From contig JBAOHC010000020.1 in the NCBI GenBank assembly GCA_037046735.1, positions 1 through 64,000 of the forward strand: DNA of 64,000 nucleotides, in the 5' to 3' direction. Position numbers and translations under genes: made by a program. The notes beneath the pieces were generated by a model. The model was not told where the DNA came from and made no database searches. It worked only from the letters and a program-made list of their open reading frames with translations. This stretch comes from JADKAV01 sp037046735. GTDB lineage: Bacteria; Actinomycetota; Actinomycetes; S36-B12; UBA10799. Shown piece by piece: positions 27,589-35,834 of the stretch. Each line of letters opens with the position of its first letter. Position 1 is the stretch's first letter.

Positions 27589-28131
27589 ATGATGAAGTCC
27601 ACAGCCGCAGCGGTGCTCACCCTGTGCGTGATCGCGACGCCGGCTGCCGCAGCCAAGTCCAACCCCGAACGGGACACACTGCCCCCGAGTGCAAACGCCG
27701 GCTACTTCCTGGGGTATCCCTCAGCCACGTACTCCTGGCACGGCTGCACGAAGACGGCGACCGTCCACAGCCCCGCCGCCCCGGTCGCTGGCGAACCCGA
27801 GCCTGCCAGAGGCAGCAAGCAGAAGGCGGCCACCTTCACGATCACTCGAACCGCCCCTTACGTGTCCTGGCAGGTCAAACGGGGGTGGAAGATCTGCGGC
27901 GTGCAGATCAGCGCGGTCCTGGAGAGCCCAGCGGTCAGTGCAATGCTGCTGGCGCAGGTCGGCTACACCTCGGGACCCAATTCGGGCTCCACGTCTGCCA
28001 CCGGAACCGAGACGATTCCCGTCACGATCCCAACCAAGGGCATCGGCGCCCGAGGATTCGAGGAGTTCGAGGGCCAGACTTTCGCCATCAGATCCGTCCA
28101 GCAGATCACGGTGTTCATGAAGAAGCGCTGA
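27589..28131 (+). CDS. Small secreted protein of unknown function
   Basis: 180 residues with a clear signal peptide (MMKSTAAAVLTLCVIATPAA, cleavage after AAA). The mature part is Ser/Thr/Gly-rich beta sequence (GYFLGYPSATYSWHGCTKTA; TGTETIPVTIPTKGIGARGF) with two cysteines that could pair. I do not recognise a family. It is one of three small secreted proteins within 2.5 kb (27589, 28361, 29514). Confidence 0.7.
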   Translation: MMKSTAAAVLTLCVIATPAAAAKSNPERDTLPPSANAGYFLGYPSATYSWHGCTKTATVHSPAAPVAGEPEPARGSKQKAATFTITRTAPYVSWQVKRGWKICGVQISAVLESPAVSAMLLAQVGYTSGPNSGSTSATGTETIPVTIPTKGIGARGFEEFEGQTFAIRSVQQITVFMKKR

Positions 28132-28360
28132 CGCTGGCCGCACATCGCCGAACGTCTCGCGTCATCGCTCGATGGGCGCTTGTGCGCGAGTTCGTCGGTC
28201 TCATGGGCGCCTCCTCTGCCGCACCATGATGCTCGCTTCATCGCGTGCGTACGACCATCACGCTGCAGGATGCCGGCCGGAGTAACTCGACGGCAGTTCA
28301 ACCCATAGCTGGAAAGCGCGCTGAAAGTCGATCGCCGAACCCACGCTGCCTCGCTTCGCC

Positions 28361-29203
28361 CTATTTGACAGTCGCCGTCCACGAGAAGGTTCCAGTACGT
28401 CCGATGACCTGGCCGGAAGCGGGCGCAGAACAGGACGCCTGCATCGTGCCCGTTCCGTGGGCGCTGGTCGGCGAGTCGAACGTGCCATCGATCGAGCCGC
28501 TGGCTGCGCCCGTCCATGGCCCGGTCGCGCCGTACCCGAGGCTGAAGCTGGGGCTCACGAAAGGCGACGAGGCTGCCATCGAACTGTAGCCAGTGGTGAA
28601 GCATCCACCGAACGTGAACGTGTAGCCGAAACCCAGGCTGGACACAGTCGTCTGATCGGTGGCCACTGTGAATCCCAGGCTGGTCACCATGGCCCCGCCG
28701 CCGCTGGTCGAACCCGTGAGCGACGTGGCCTCCCACCGGCCGGCCTGTGGCTTGACGCCCACCGGCCTGGGGACGCTGGCGATCACGCTGAACCGCAGGA
28801 CTGCGCTGCCGGCATCGCTGGCCAGCCTGAGCCGGTAGTGACCGACACCGACCGGCTGCCCAGCGAAGAACGTGGTGACCCGCGCAGTGTGCTTACCTTT
28901 GAAGTGACCCTTCTTATGCAGGCTGTGCACCCTCTGCCACGCCCCATCGTCCTTGACCGCAAGCCGATAGCCGAAACGGTGGCTGCGCTTCGAGAAGCGG
29001 TAGACGACCTTCACCGATTCCGCCTGCGATTCCTCGAATCGGGTTTGCGTAATGCTGCCGGTGATTCGTGCGCGCGCCGCCTGGGAAGCACCCACCAACT
29101 GAAGCGGCAGTCGAGGTGGTTCCGAGGCGGGTGCACCACTCGCCGGTGCGGACACCAGCATCAGAGCAGCGCCAAGAGAGAACAGTGCTGTACGACGGAT
29201 CAT
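28361..29203 (-). CDS. Secreted protein with C-terminal beta domain
   Basis: 280 residues from ATG 29203 (MIRRTALFSLGAALMLVSAP), chosen over an in-frame start 39 bases upstream because it directly begins the signal peptide. The middle (FSKRSHRFGYRLAVKDDGAW; VGVGHYRLRLASDAGSAVLR) resembles the fibronectin-like stalks common in actinomycete surface proteins. The C-terminus (ASGSIDGTFDSPTSAHGTGT, then C..P.SGQ..GRTGTFSW) shares a G.F.S...A.GT...C..G...W pattern with 29514-30020. Function unknown. Confidence 0.75.
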   Translation of the reverse strand: MIRRTALFSLGAALMLVSAPASGAPASEPPRLPLQLVGASQAARARITGSITQTRFEESQAESVKVVYRFSKRSHRFGYRLAVKDDGAWQRVHSLHKKGHFKGKHTARVTTFFAGQPVGVGHYRLRLASDAGSAVLRFSVIASVPRPVGVKPQAGRWEATSLTGSTSGGGAMVTSLGFTVATDQTTVSSLGFGYTFTFGGCFTTGYSSMAASSPFVSPSFSLGYGATGPWTGAASGSIDGTFDSPTSAHGTGTMQASCSAPASGQVIGRTGTFSWTATVK

Positions 29204-29513
29204 GATGACCCCCAATGGCCAGACGGGCATCGAAGGCGACAACCGCCTACCTGCAACTCTACGCCTGCCGCGAGCGGAACGTATTGGGGCACAGGGCCCG
29301 ATCGTGCCGCTCCGGCGGTCAGAGATTCCAGCCTGGTGACACCTCTCACCCGCTTGGGGAAAGACCGACCTCCACGGCTACGACACTATGCGCGCCGTCA
29401 GGAAGCTGCGCATGCTCGGTCAGGAGCGACCATCGCGGTGCCTTCGCATCCCCTACGGTCCGGCCGTAGACTCTCCCACATTCACTCAATCGGCTGTCTG
29501 GGAAGGTTCACTG
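29204..29513. other. Gene-free interval between divergent secreted-protein genes
   Basis: These 310 bases contain no reading frame with a credible start. They must hold the two divergent promoters, but I cannot identify convincing elements. Confidence 0.4.
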
Positions 29514-30020
29514 ATGACCACGAGGCAGTTCCGCGCTTACCTGATCGCCTCCGTGACGCTGCTGTCGCTGACGGCCGCACCCGCCCTGGCCAAGACCAAC
29601 GGATTCCAGTCCGGCACATACAAGACATCGGGGGCCGTGGTCTTCTCATTCACGATCAAGCAGGGGGAATGCCGCACGGTGAATGGCGGTCCGCTGAAGT
29701 CCGGTTACTGCTTCAGCGGCTACGGGGACCCGCTGCAGGCGATGAACTGCCCGGATGGGCAGGGCTTCCAGCCTGACTATGACGACTACATTGTCCTCCC
29801 GAACAACGCCCGAATCCCACCCAACGGCAAGCTCGCGGTGGCCCTCTACTCCTACTCGAGCAGCGGCGAAATCGCCGGGACCACGCGCTTCATCATCAAG
29901 ATCAAGCCCAACGGCACGGCCAGAGGGTCTGTCAAGAAGGACGCGTTCACCACGTGGGGGACGCCCGCCACATGCTCGACCGGCGTGCTGCGTTTCACGG
30001 GCAAACGCATCTCCAAATGA
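29514..30020 (+). CDS. Small secreted protein of unknown function
   Basis: 168 residues from ATG 29514 (MTTRQFRAYLIASVTLLSLT, cleavage after ALA); the open frame extends 126 bases upstream, but that part lacks signal-peptide character. Four or more cysteines (GECRTV, GYCFSGYG, NCPDGQG, ATCSTG) suggest disulfides. The segment TRFIIKIKPNGTARGSVKKD followed by a cysteine and TGVLRFTGK resembles the C-terminal domain of the protein at 28361. No known family. Confidence 0.72.
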   Translation: MTTRQFRAYLIASVTLLSLTAAPALAKTNGFQSGTYKTSGAVVFSFTIKQGECRTVNGGPLKSGYCFSGYGDPLQAMNCPDGQGFQPDYDDYIVLPNNARIPPNGKLAVALYSYSSSGEIAGTTRFIIKIKPNGTARGSVKKDAFTTWGTPATCSTGVLRFTGKRISK

Positions 30021-30172
30021 CCCTGGTCAGCCATCTGTGCGGCAGTAACACCGCGTCCGGACCGGTGTTCTGCATCACAGCGTGTGCAGCCTGTCTGTCA
30101 CCGTGCAATCCGCTGTCGAACCTGCACGTGTCGCCCGCGAACCGGACCTCCCTGAAGGCGCGTTGCTCCGGA

Positions 30173-30571
30173 CTACCGGCCCTCGTCCAAGGCCTTGACC
30201 AACGTCTTCGGGGCGGTCAGCCGAAACGAGTCCTCCACGAGTTCGCGCACCTCCGCCCAGTCGACCGGCGCGGCGGTGAGGTCCAGCCCGATCCACCCGT
30301 AGGGGCCGTAGTAGGCGGGGGTGAAGAACCGCGGATCACCGGCCAGCGCATCCGCCTCGTCAGGGTCGGGGAGCAGCAGCACCGACTGGTCGTACGCCGG
30401 CGAGTGATGGTCGCCCTTCACGACACCCCCGTAGACGGCGAACACCTTCTTCGTGAAGAAGTTCGGCCTGCCGTGGGAGATCTTCTCGGCGGCACCAGGC
30501 AGCGATAGGCACACTCGTCGCACCTGTGCCAGGAGCTCGTCGCCCTCGTCAAACATGATCGGGTGAGTCAT
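30173..30571 (-). CDS. YjbR/MmcQ family protein
   Basis: 132 residues. CLSLPGAAEKISHGRPNFFT, then KVFAVYGG, then ADALAGDPRFFTPAYYGPYG, then WIGLDLTAAPVDWAEVRELV and a C-terminal KTLVKALDE match the MmcQ/YjbR-like fold, predicted to bind DNA with a CyaY-like topology; the cellular role is not established. Its ATG overlaps the stop of the upstream gene (ATGA at 30568-30571), so the two form an operon. Confidence 0.88.
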   Translation of the reverse strand: MTHPIMFDEGDELLAQVRRVCLSLPGAAEKISHGRPNFFTKKVFAVYGGVVKGDHHSPAYDQSVLLLPDPDEADALAGDPRFFTPAYYGPYGWIGLDLTAAPVDWAEVRELVEDSFRLTAPKTLVKALDEGR

Positions 30572-30984
30572 GAGGCGGCCACCGCTCGCACCCTGTTATT
30601 GCGGGCGTTGTGCTCGAGTTCTACGAGGCCAAGCTCCTCGAGCAGGGGCGGCAGGTACATCCCGAAGCGGCCGCGGTAGCCCTTGCGCAAGCCGTACCAG
30701 CCGCCCACCGGATTGTCGGCCGACCTGCCCCAGGCCTCCACTGTCCCCGGCGCCGGTTCCTTCTTCTCATCAGTGGCACCGAGGGGCACCCAGTCGCCGG
30801 CAGCCACCAGCATCGCGTGCAGATCGTCGATCGCACGCGCGTCGTAACGCAGGGTGGTGGACCCGACCTGGCACACCAGGACCGGCGGCTCGGCCGCGTC
30901 GTCGCGGTACATCGTGTATGCGGAGGTTCCCGGAGCCGTGGTGAGGCGCCACGGGTCGTCGGGGGTTCCGGAGCCTGGCATCAT
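30568..30984 (-). CDS. Conserved actinobacterial hypothetical (DUF6855-like)
   Basis: 138 residues from ATG 30984; longer frames upstream lack coding character. Characteristic segments are DPWRLTTAPGTSAYTMYRDD, LVCQVGSTTLRYDARAIDDL, HAMLVAAGDWVPLGATDEKK and NPVGGWYGLRKGYRGRFGMY, LPPLLEELGLVELEHNARNN. The family is common in actinomycetes and of unknown function; the DUF number is from memory. Translationally coupled to the YjbR/MmcQ gene. Confidence 0.78.
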   Translation of the reverse strand: MMPGSGTPDDPWRLTTAPGTSAYTMYRDDAAEPPVLVCQVGSTTLRYDARAIDDLHAMLVAAGDWVPLGATDEKKEPAPGTVEAWGRSADNPVGGWYGLRKGYRGRFGMYLPPLLEELGLVELEHNARNNRVRAVAAS

Positions 30985-31201
30985 GCCTCCTGCAACTAGG
31001 TCCGATGGCCAGAGCCTACGGACACCCGCGCGCGATGGTCGACCCGGCCGTGTGGGCGCTGCTTCTTTCAGGCGACCTTTCGTCACCTGAGACGATATGC
31101 AGCCGTCGGCAAGGCCCAGAGGCCAGATCCTCTGGGCTTCCTGTGGGAGCTCGGCAGGCGTAGCCTGAGGACACGAGGCGGATCGCCATGAGGGGCTGAC
31201 T

Positions 31202-34200
31202 GTGACCGGGTTCAATCCGCAACAGGACGGCGGGGGTCCTGCCGCGCAGGAAGATCGAGGGCCTCGGGCCGGCCTTGAGGACGAAAAGCGCTACCAACTC
31301 CTGCTCGAGAACACCGCGGACATCGTTGTCCACACCATTGACGGTGTCCTGCAATGGGTGTCCCCCTCCATCGAAGCCCTCACCGGCTGGACACCAGCCG
31401 ACCTCACGGGATCATCCACCGCCCACTTGTGGCACCCCGATGACAGACCCACCGCGATCAGCCAACGTGACGCGACGTACGCCGGTGAGCCCTCCCGCGG
31501 GACGCTGCGCCTGCAATGCAAGGGCGGGGACTACATCTGGGTCGATGTGGCACTCAAGCCCTTTGTGGAGCCGGACGGCCGGGTCGGGGCAGTGGGCTCC
31601 CTACGTGATGTGTCGGCCTTGATGGCGAGCAAGGCGCAGGCGGAGCGTCAGAGCCTGCTGCTTCAGCGGGTCTTCGATTCGATGCTCGAACCACATGTGC
31701 TCCTCACCCCTGTTCTTGGATCCGGGGGCGAGGTGATCGACTTCACGGTGACTGCCGCCAACGCCATCGCCGCACAAGCCTTCGAAACATCCCAGGAGGC
31801 ACTGCTCGGTCGGGGCCTGTCCAGCCTGCTCGGGACACCGACGGACACGGAGCTGACGGCCCGGCTCGCCAGGTGGCTCACCGCCGGTGAGCCGGTCGCC
31901 GTCGATGACTGGCGTTCGGTGTCGCGTACCGGTGTGGACCGCTTCTTCGACATCAGAGCGTCAGCGGCAGGCAGCGACCTCCTCGTGGGGTGGCGGGAGG
32001 TCACCGACCGGCATGAGGCTGCGGCGAGACTCAAAGCATCCGAGGACGCCTACCGATCCCTGGCCGAGAACGCCGCCGACGTGATTCTGCGCCTGGACTC
32101 CCACGATGATGTCGTCTGGGCATCGCCGTCGACCCATCGTCTCCTCGGCTACCTGCCGGAGGATCTCAGGGGGCCGATCCCGCCGAACCTGTTCCATCCC
32201 GATGATTGGGGGACCTTCGCAGCCGCGGTGTCGACGCTGCGGACTGCAGGCAGTCCCGTGGCAAGTCGTGACGTCCGTCTGCGACATCGTCACGGCTCCT
32301 ACGTTTGGTGGTCGGTGTCCGCCCGTCGCACCGACGATGACCCCCTCACCTCCGAGATCGTGCTGGCCTTGTCCAACATCGACGCCAAGAAGCAGGCAGA
32401 GCTCACGATCGATCGGGAACAGGCCCGGCGGGTGGCCGCTCTGGAGTCGATGTTCGACCCGTATGTCCTGTTGCAGGCGATCACCGATGCTCACGGCGAC
32501 ATCATCGACTTCCGCTACATCGACGCCAACGCGGCAGCGTGCACCTACATGGGGATGACCACGGGGGAACTGGTGGGTCGCACCGTGATCGAATTGCTTC
32601 CGGCTCATGGTCAGACCGGCTTGTTGTCGCTGTACATCGAGACTCTGCGGACAGGCCGACCCCTGGCACTCAACGACTACGAGTACCCGCACGAGGTGCT
32701 GTCCGAGGCACGACGGTTCGACATCCGTGCGGTCAAGGTTGGAGACTGTCTTTCCTTCACCTGGCGCGACGTGACGGAACGCAACAGAGCAGCGCAACAG
32801 CTGATCAAGTCCGAGGCCCAGTATCGCCTGCTCGCGGAACACATCGGTGACGTCATCGTGAAGGCCGGGCCGACAGGCGTAGTGGAGTACGTATCCCCTT
32901 CGCTCACCTCGATACTGGGCTGGCGTCCGGACGAGTTGATCGGCACCCGACTACGTGAGCTCATGCACCGTGATGATGCCGACATGGGTGCCGCTGCTGT
33001 GGCTGCGCTCCGCGCCGGGAAGGCCAGTTTCACTGGTCGAGGGCGTCTGCAGCACAAGGACGGAAGCTGGCGGTGGATTGGGACCGTGACCCGGGTGATC
33101 CGCGATGAGCACGGGGACATCACCGCGACCATCAGCACGTGGCGCGACATCCAGGCGGAGGTCGAGGCGGGGCAGCGCCTCGCGGCCTCCGAACGCCGCT
33201 TCCGGCTGCTGGCCGAGCACAGCCTGGACATCGTGGCCACACTCACCCTCGACGGTCGCATCGAATGGATCTCCCCGTCCGTCGAGCACGTTCTCGGCTG
33301 GTCCCCTGAACAGATGCTGGGACGGACCAACAGCGACTTCGTCCACCCGCTGGACCGGGAGTGGTTCATCGCGGACGTCCGACGCGTAGCACAGTCGGGC
33401 GCTGCCTGGCGGCTGACTGTGCGGGTGCTTCAATCCGCAGGCAGTTACTTGTGGATGGAGTCCATGGGCCAGATCACGACCGATCCCGATACCGGGCAGG
33501 CCATCAGAGTCGTTCGGCTGCGCGATGTCGAGGCGGCTCACCGCGCCAACGAACAGTTGCAGCGCCAACAGGAGCGGCTGGCGGAGACCGTCAACGGGGT
33601 GGCCGATCCCCTCATGCTGCTGGAACCCGTCTGGGAGAACGGCGCGGTCGCCGATTTTGTGGTCGAGGAGGTGAATGCCGCCGCCTGCCGGTACTTGCGC
33701 CACGACCACGACGAACTGGTCGGCGACCGCCTGCTCAAACATGTGCCCGGACTCAAGAAGGCAGGACTATTCGACCAGTACGTCCAGGCACTGAGCTCGC
33801 AGGAACCCCTGACCATCGACGACGCCCGTGTGCACTCCGAGCACGACGGGGCGGATCGCTGGTTCGACAACCGCGCCACCAGCAGCGGTGGCAGGCTGGT
33901 TGTTACCTGGCGCGACGTCACACAGCGGCACGTGGTCGCCCAGGCCCTCGATGAGGCGCTGGCACGCACGCGCCTGCTCGCCGAAAACGCCACCGACGTC
34001 GTGTTCCGGACCGACATGGCCGGGGTACTCGAGTTCTGTTCTGATGGAGCCGAAGGGCTACTCGATCGCGCACCGGGAGAGTTGATCGGGACAGCCTTGA
34101 TGGATTGGGTCCATCCCGAGGACCGTGCTGGGTTCGAGGGCCTCTCTGAACGCGTCGGGCGGATACCGGCCGTGCGGGCACGCCTGCGCCGCCGAGATGG

Positions 34201-34813
34201 GTCCTACGTCTGGGTGGAGTTCACCACACGCGGTCTGGCCGACCCGTCGGGCGGCTTCGCGGGACTGGTCGGGGGCTGGCGGGACGTGAGCGCTGAAGTC
34301 GCCATCCAGCGGACACTGCAGGATCAGGCACGCATCGACAATCTGACGTGCCTGATCAACCGCGGTGAGGTCTTCCGCCGGCTCGAGACCATCCTGTCCC
34401 ACCCGCCGCGCACGGGTACTCGGGTGGCGGTGGCATTCGCGGATCTGGACCATCTCAAGGACATCAACGACTCCCGTGGACATGCAGCCGGGGACGAGTT
34501 GATCAGGGTGACCGCTGATCGCCTGCGCACCGCGGTGCGCAACGAGGACGTCGTGGCGCGTATCGGCGGGGATGAGTTGCTCATCATCCTGCCCGGCGTG
34601 CATTCGCTCGCCGAGGCCGTGACAGTGGTGGACACCCTGCGCAAGATCGTGGGCCGGCCGGTCGACGGCGGCGACCCCTCGGTTCGAAGCACGGTCAGCT
34701 TCGGCGTCACCCTCGCCCGCCCCGGTGACACCTCCGACGAGGTGATCGCGCGAGCGGACCGTGGCATGTACGAGGCCAAGAGCACCGGGGACCGGGTCGT
34801 GGGCGTTCCGTGA
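31202..34813 (+). CDS. Eight-PAS sensor diguanylate cyclase (GGDEL variant)
   Basis: 1203 residues, no membrane segment. Eight PAS domains fall into two alternating kinds. Classical ones start YQLLLENTADIVV (about 25), YRSLAENAADVILRLDS (280), YRLLAEHIGDVIVK (540), FRLLAEHSLDIVAT (665) and TRLLAENATDVVFRTD (920). Longer ones start LQRVFDSMLEPHVLL (155), LESMFDPYVLLQAI (405) and TVNGVADPLMLLEPV (800). The C-terminal GGDEF domain (about 1045-1200) has FADLDHLKDINDSRGHAAGD and RIGGDELLIILPG, so the fifth motif residue is Leu rather than Phe; the RNED I-site is intact five residues before. It probably makes c-di-GMP in response to several ligands. GTG 31202 has a GAGGGG site upstream. Confidence 0.9.
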   Translation: MTGFNPQQDGGGPAAQEDRGPRAGLEDEKRYQLLLENTADIVVHTIDGVLQWVSPSIEALTGWTPADLTGSSTAHLWHPDDRPTAISQRDATYAGEPSRGTLRLQCKGGDYIWVDVALKPFVEPDGRVGAVGSLRDVSALMASKAQAERQSLLLQRVFDSMLEPHVLLTPVLGSGGEVIDFTVTAANAIAAQAFETSQEALLGRGLSSLLGTPTDTELTARLARWLTAGEPVAVDDWRSVSRTGVDRFFDIRASAAGSDLLVGWREVTDRHEAAARLKASEDAYRSLAENAADVILRLDSHDDVVWASPSTHRLLGYLPEDLRGPIPPNLFHPDDWGTFAAAVSTLRTAGSPVASRDVRLRHRHGSYVWWSVSARRTDDDPLTSEIVLALSNIDAKKQAELTIDREQARRVAALESMFDPYVLLQAITDAHGDIIDFRYIDANAAACTYMGMTTGELVGRTVIELLPAHGQTGLLSLYIETLRTGRPLALNDYEYPHEVLSEARRFDIRAVKVGDCLSFTWRDVTERNRAAQQLIKSEAQYRLLAEHIGDVIVKAGPTGVVEYVSPSLTSILGWRPDELIGTRLRELMHRDDADMGAAAVAALRAGKASFTGRGRLQHKDGSWRWIGTVTRVIRDEHGDITATISTWRDIQAEVEAGQRLAASERRFRLLAEHSLDIVATLTLDGRIEWISPSVEHVLGWSPEQMLGRTNSDFVHPLDREWFIADVRRVAQSGAAWRLTVRVLQSAGSYLWMESMGQITTDPDTGQAIRVVRLRDVEAAHRANEQLQRQQERLAETVNGVADPLMLLEPVWENGAVADFVVEEVNAAACRYLRHDHDELVGDRLLKHVPGLKKAGLFDQYVQALSSQEPLTIDDARVHSEHDGADRWFDNRATSSGGRLVVTWRDVTQRHVVAQALDEALARTRLLAENATDVVFRTDMAGVLEFCSDGAEGLLDRAPGELIGTALMDWVHPEDRAGFEGLSERVGRIPAVRARLRRRDGSYVWVEFTTRGLADPSGGFAGLVGGWRDVSAEVAIQRTLQDQARIDNLTCLINRGEVFRRLETILSHPPRTGTRVAVAFADLDHLKDINDSRGHAAGDELIRVTADRLRTAVRNEDVVARIGGDELLIILPGVHSLAEAVTVVDTLRKIVGRPVDGGDPSVRSTVSFGVTLARPGDTSDEVIARADRGMYEAKSTGDRVVGVP

Positions 34814-35834
34814 CACGGCTTCGGTTGTGATCGTTGACGCTCAGATCTGAGGAGAGTCGATCATGTACGGGCCTCGCCGTGCTGTTGGCGTGCGCAAGGT
34901 CACCCAAAGCCCACAGTGGTCGGCGAGCACGTGATGCCGATCATCGTGTGCATGGTTCCGCCCCCGCCAATGTGAGAAGCCGCGCGGGCTCCTTTTCCCT
35001 TCGACGTCTGTATTGACTGACCTGGCGGGGGCTTGGGTGGTCGGTCGGCATGCCGCGGGAGTCTGGCTGTAACGGCCAGTTGGGCGATGGCGCTACGGAA
35101 GGGGGCCACGGCCTGAGACCTCGCGCCAAACGCGGCAGTCAGTGAGGCGTTTGGCGCGCGCCTTCAGCCGTGTCAGCGGCGGAGTCTTCTTATGGGTCCC
35201 ACTGACATGTTCGGCTGTCGGTGCTGGCTCGCGAGGGACATGTCAGTGACAAGGACTTAACGTGCGTCTCACTGACATCTTCGGCTGTCGGCGCCGCCCT
35301 GGCCAGGAAGAATGTCAGTGACAAGGACTTAACGTGCGTCCCACAGACATCTTCGGCTGTCGGCGAGGAACATGTCAGTGACAAGGACGCAACGCGCGTC
35401 CCACAGACATCTTCGGCTGTCGGCGCCGCCCTGGCCAGGAAGAATGTCAGTGACAAGGACTTAACGTGCGTCTCACTGACATCTTCGGCTGTCGGCGCCA
35501 CCCTGGCGAGGAACATGTCGGTGACAAGGACTTAACGTGCGTCCCACAGACATCTTCAAAGTGGCAGACGGCCAGGCCCGGCCCAGCGGCGGGCAGGGCA
35601 CAGCAGGGCGCGACGGCTCGCAGAGCCAGACGCAGGCGCACAATTGAGGTCCGCGAAAGCCCCATCGACACGCCGCGCCTGCCAGACAGGCCCTAAGCGT
35701 CTTGGCGACTCATCACGAGAGTCCCCACGGTTGCACCGATCATCACCATGCTGGCCGCGATCACCCAGAAATAGGCAAGTACATCCATCCACGATCCGAG
35801 CGGCGGATGTCCACGTGAGGGCCTGGACAATCAC
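34814..35834. other. One kilobase without a recognisable gene, carrying a tandem repeat array
   Basis: Open frames here are short or made of the repeat itself. 34814-35195 and 35558-35834 contain nothing I can name. The central part is the 72-bp array listed separately. Confidence 0.6.
35196..35557. repeat. Array of five 60-72-bp tandem repeats with internal inverted repeat
   Basis: Units begin (C/T)CAC(T/A)GACAT(C/G)TTCGG and end AAGGACTTAACGTGCGT; lengths run 72, 72, 60, 72 and 71 bp, with a final half unit. In several junctions ATGTCAGTGA is followed after 19 bases by TCACTGACAT, a perfect 10-bp inverted repeat. Both strands stay open through most of the array because unit lengths are mostly multiples of three, giving peptide repeats such as DVCGTHVKSLSLT, but there is no ribosome site and I regard it as non-coding. 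It is not a CRISPR: there are no unique spacers. Confidence 0.88.

Noticed and set aside
35190..35535. Open frames on both strands through the 72-bp array, encoding peptide repeats such as DVCGTHVKSLSLT
   Set aside because: They follow from unit lengths that are multiples of three, lack ribosome sites and are equally open on both strands.
35196..35557. CRISPR array
   Set aside because: The whole 60-72-bp unit repeats with no unique spacers, and there are no cas genes.
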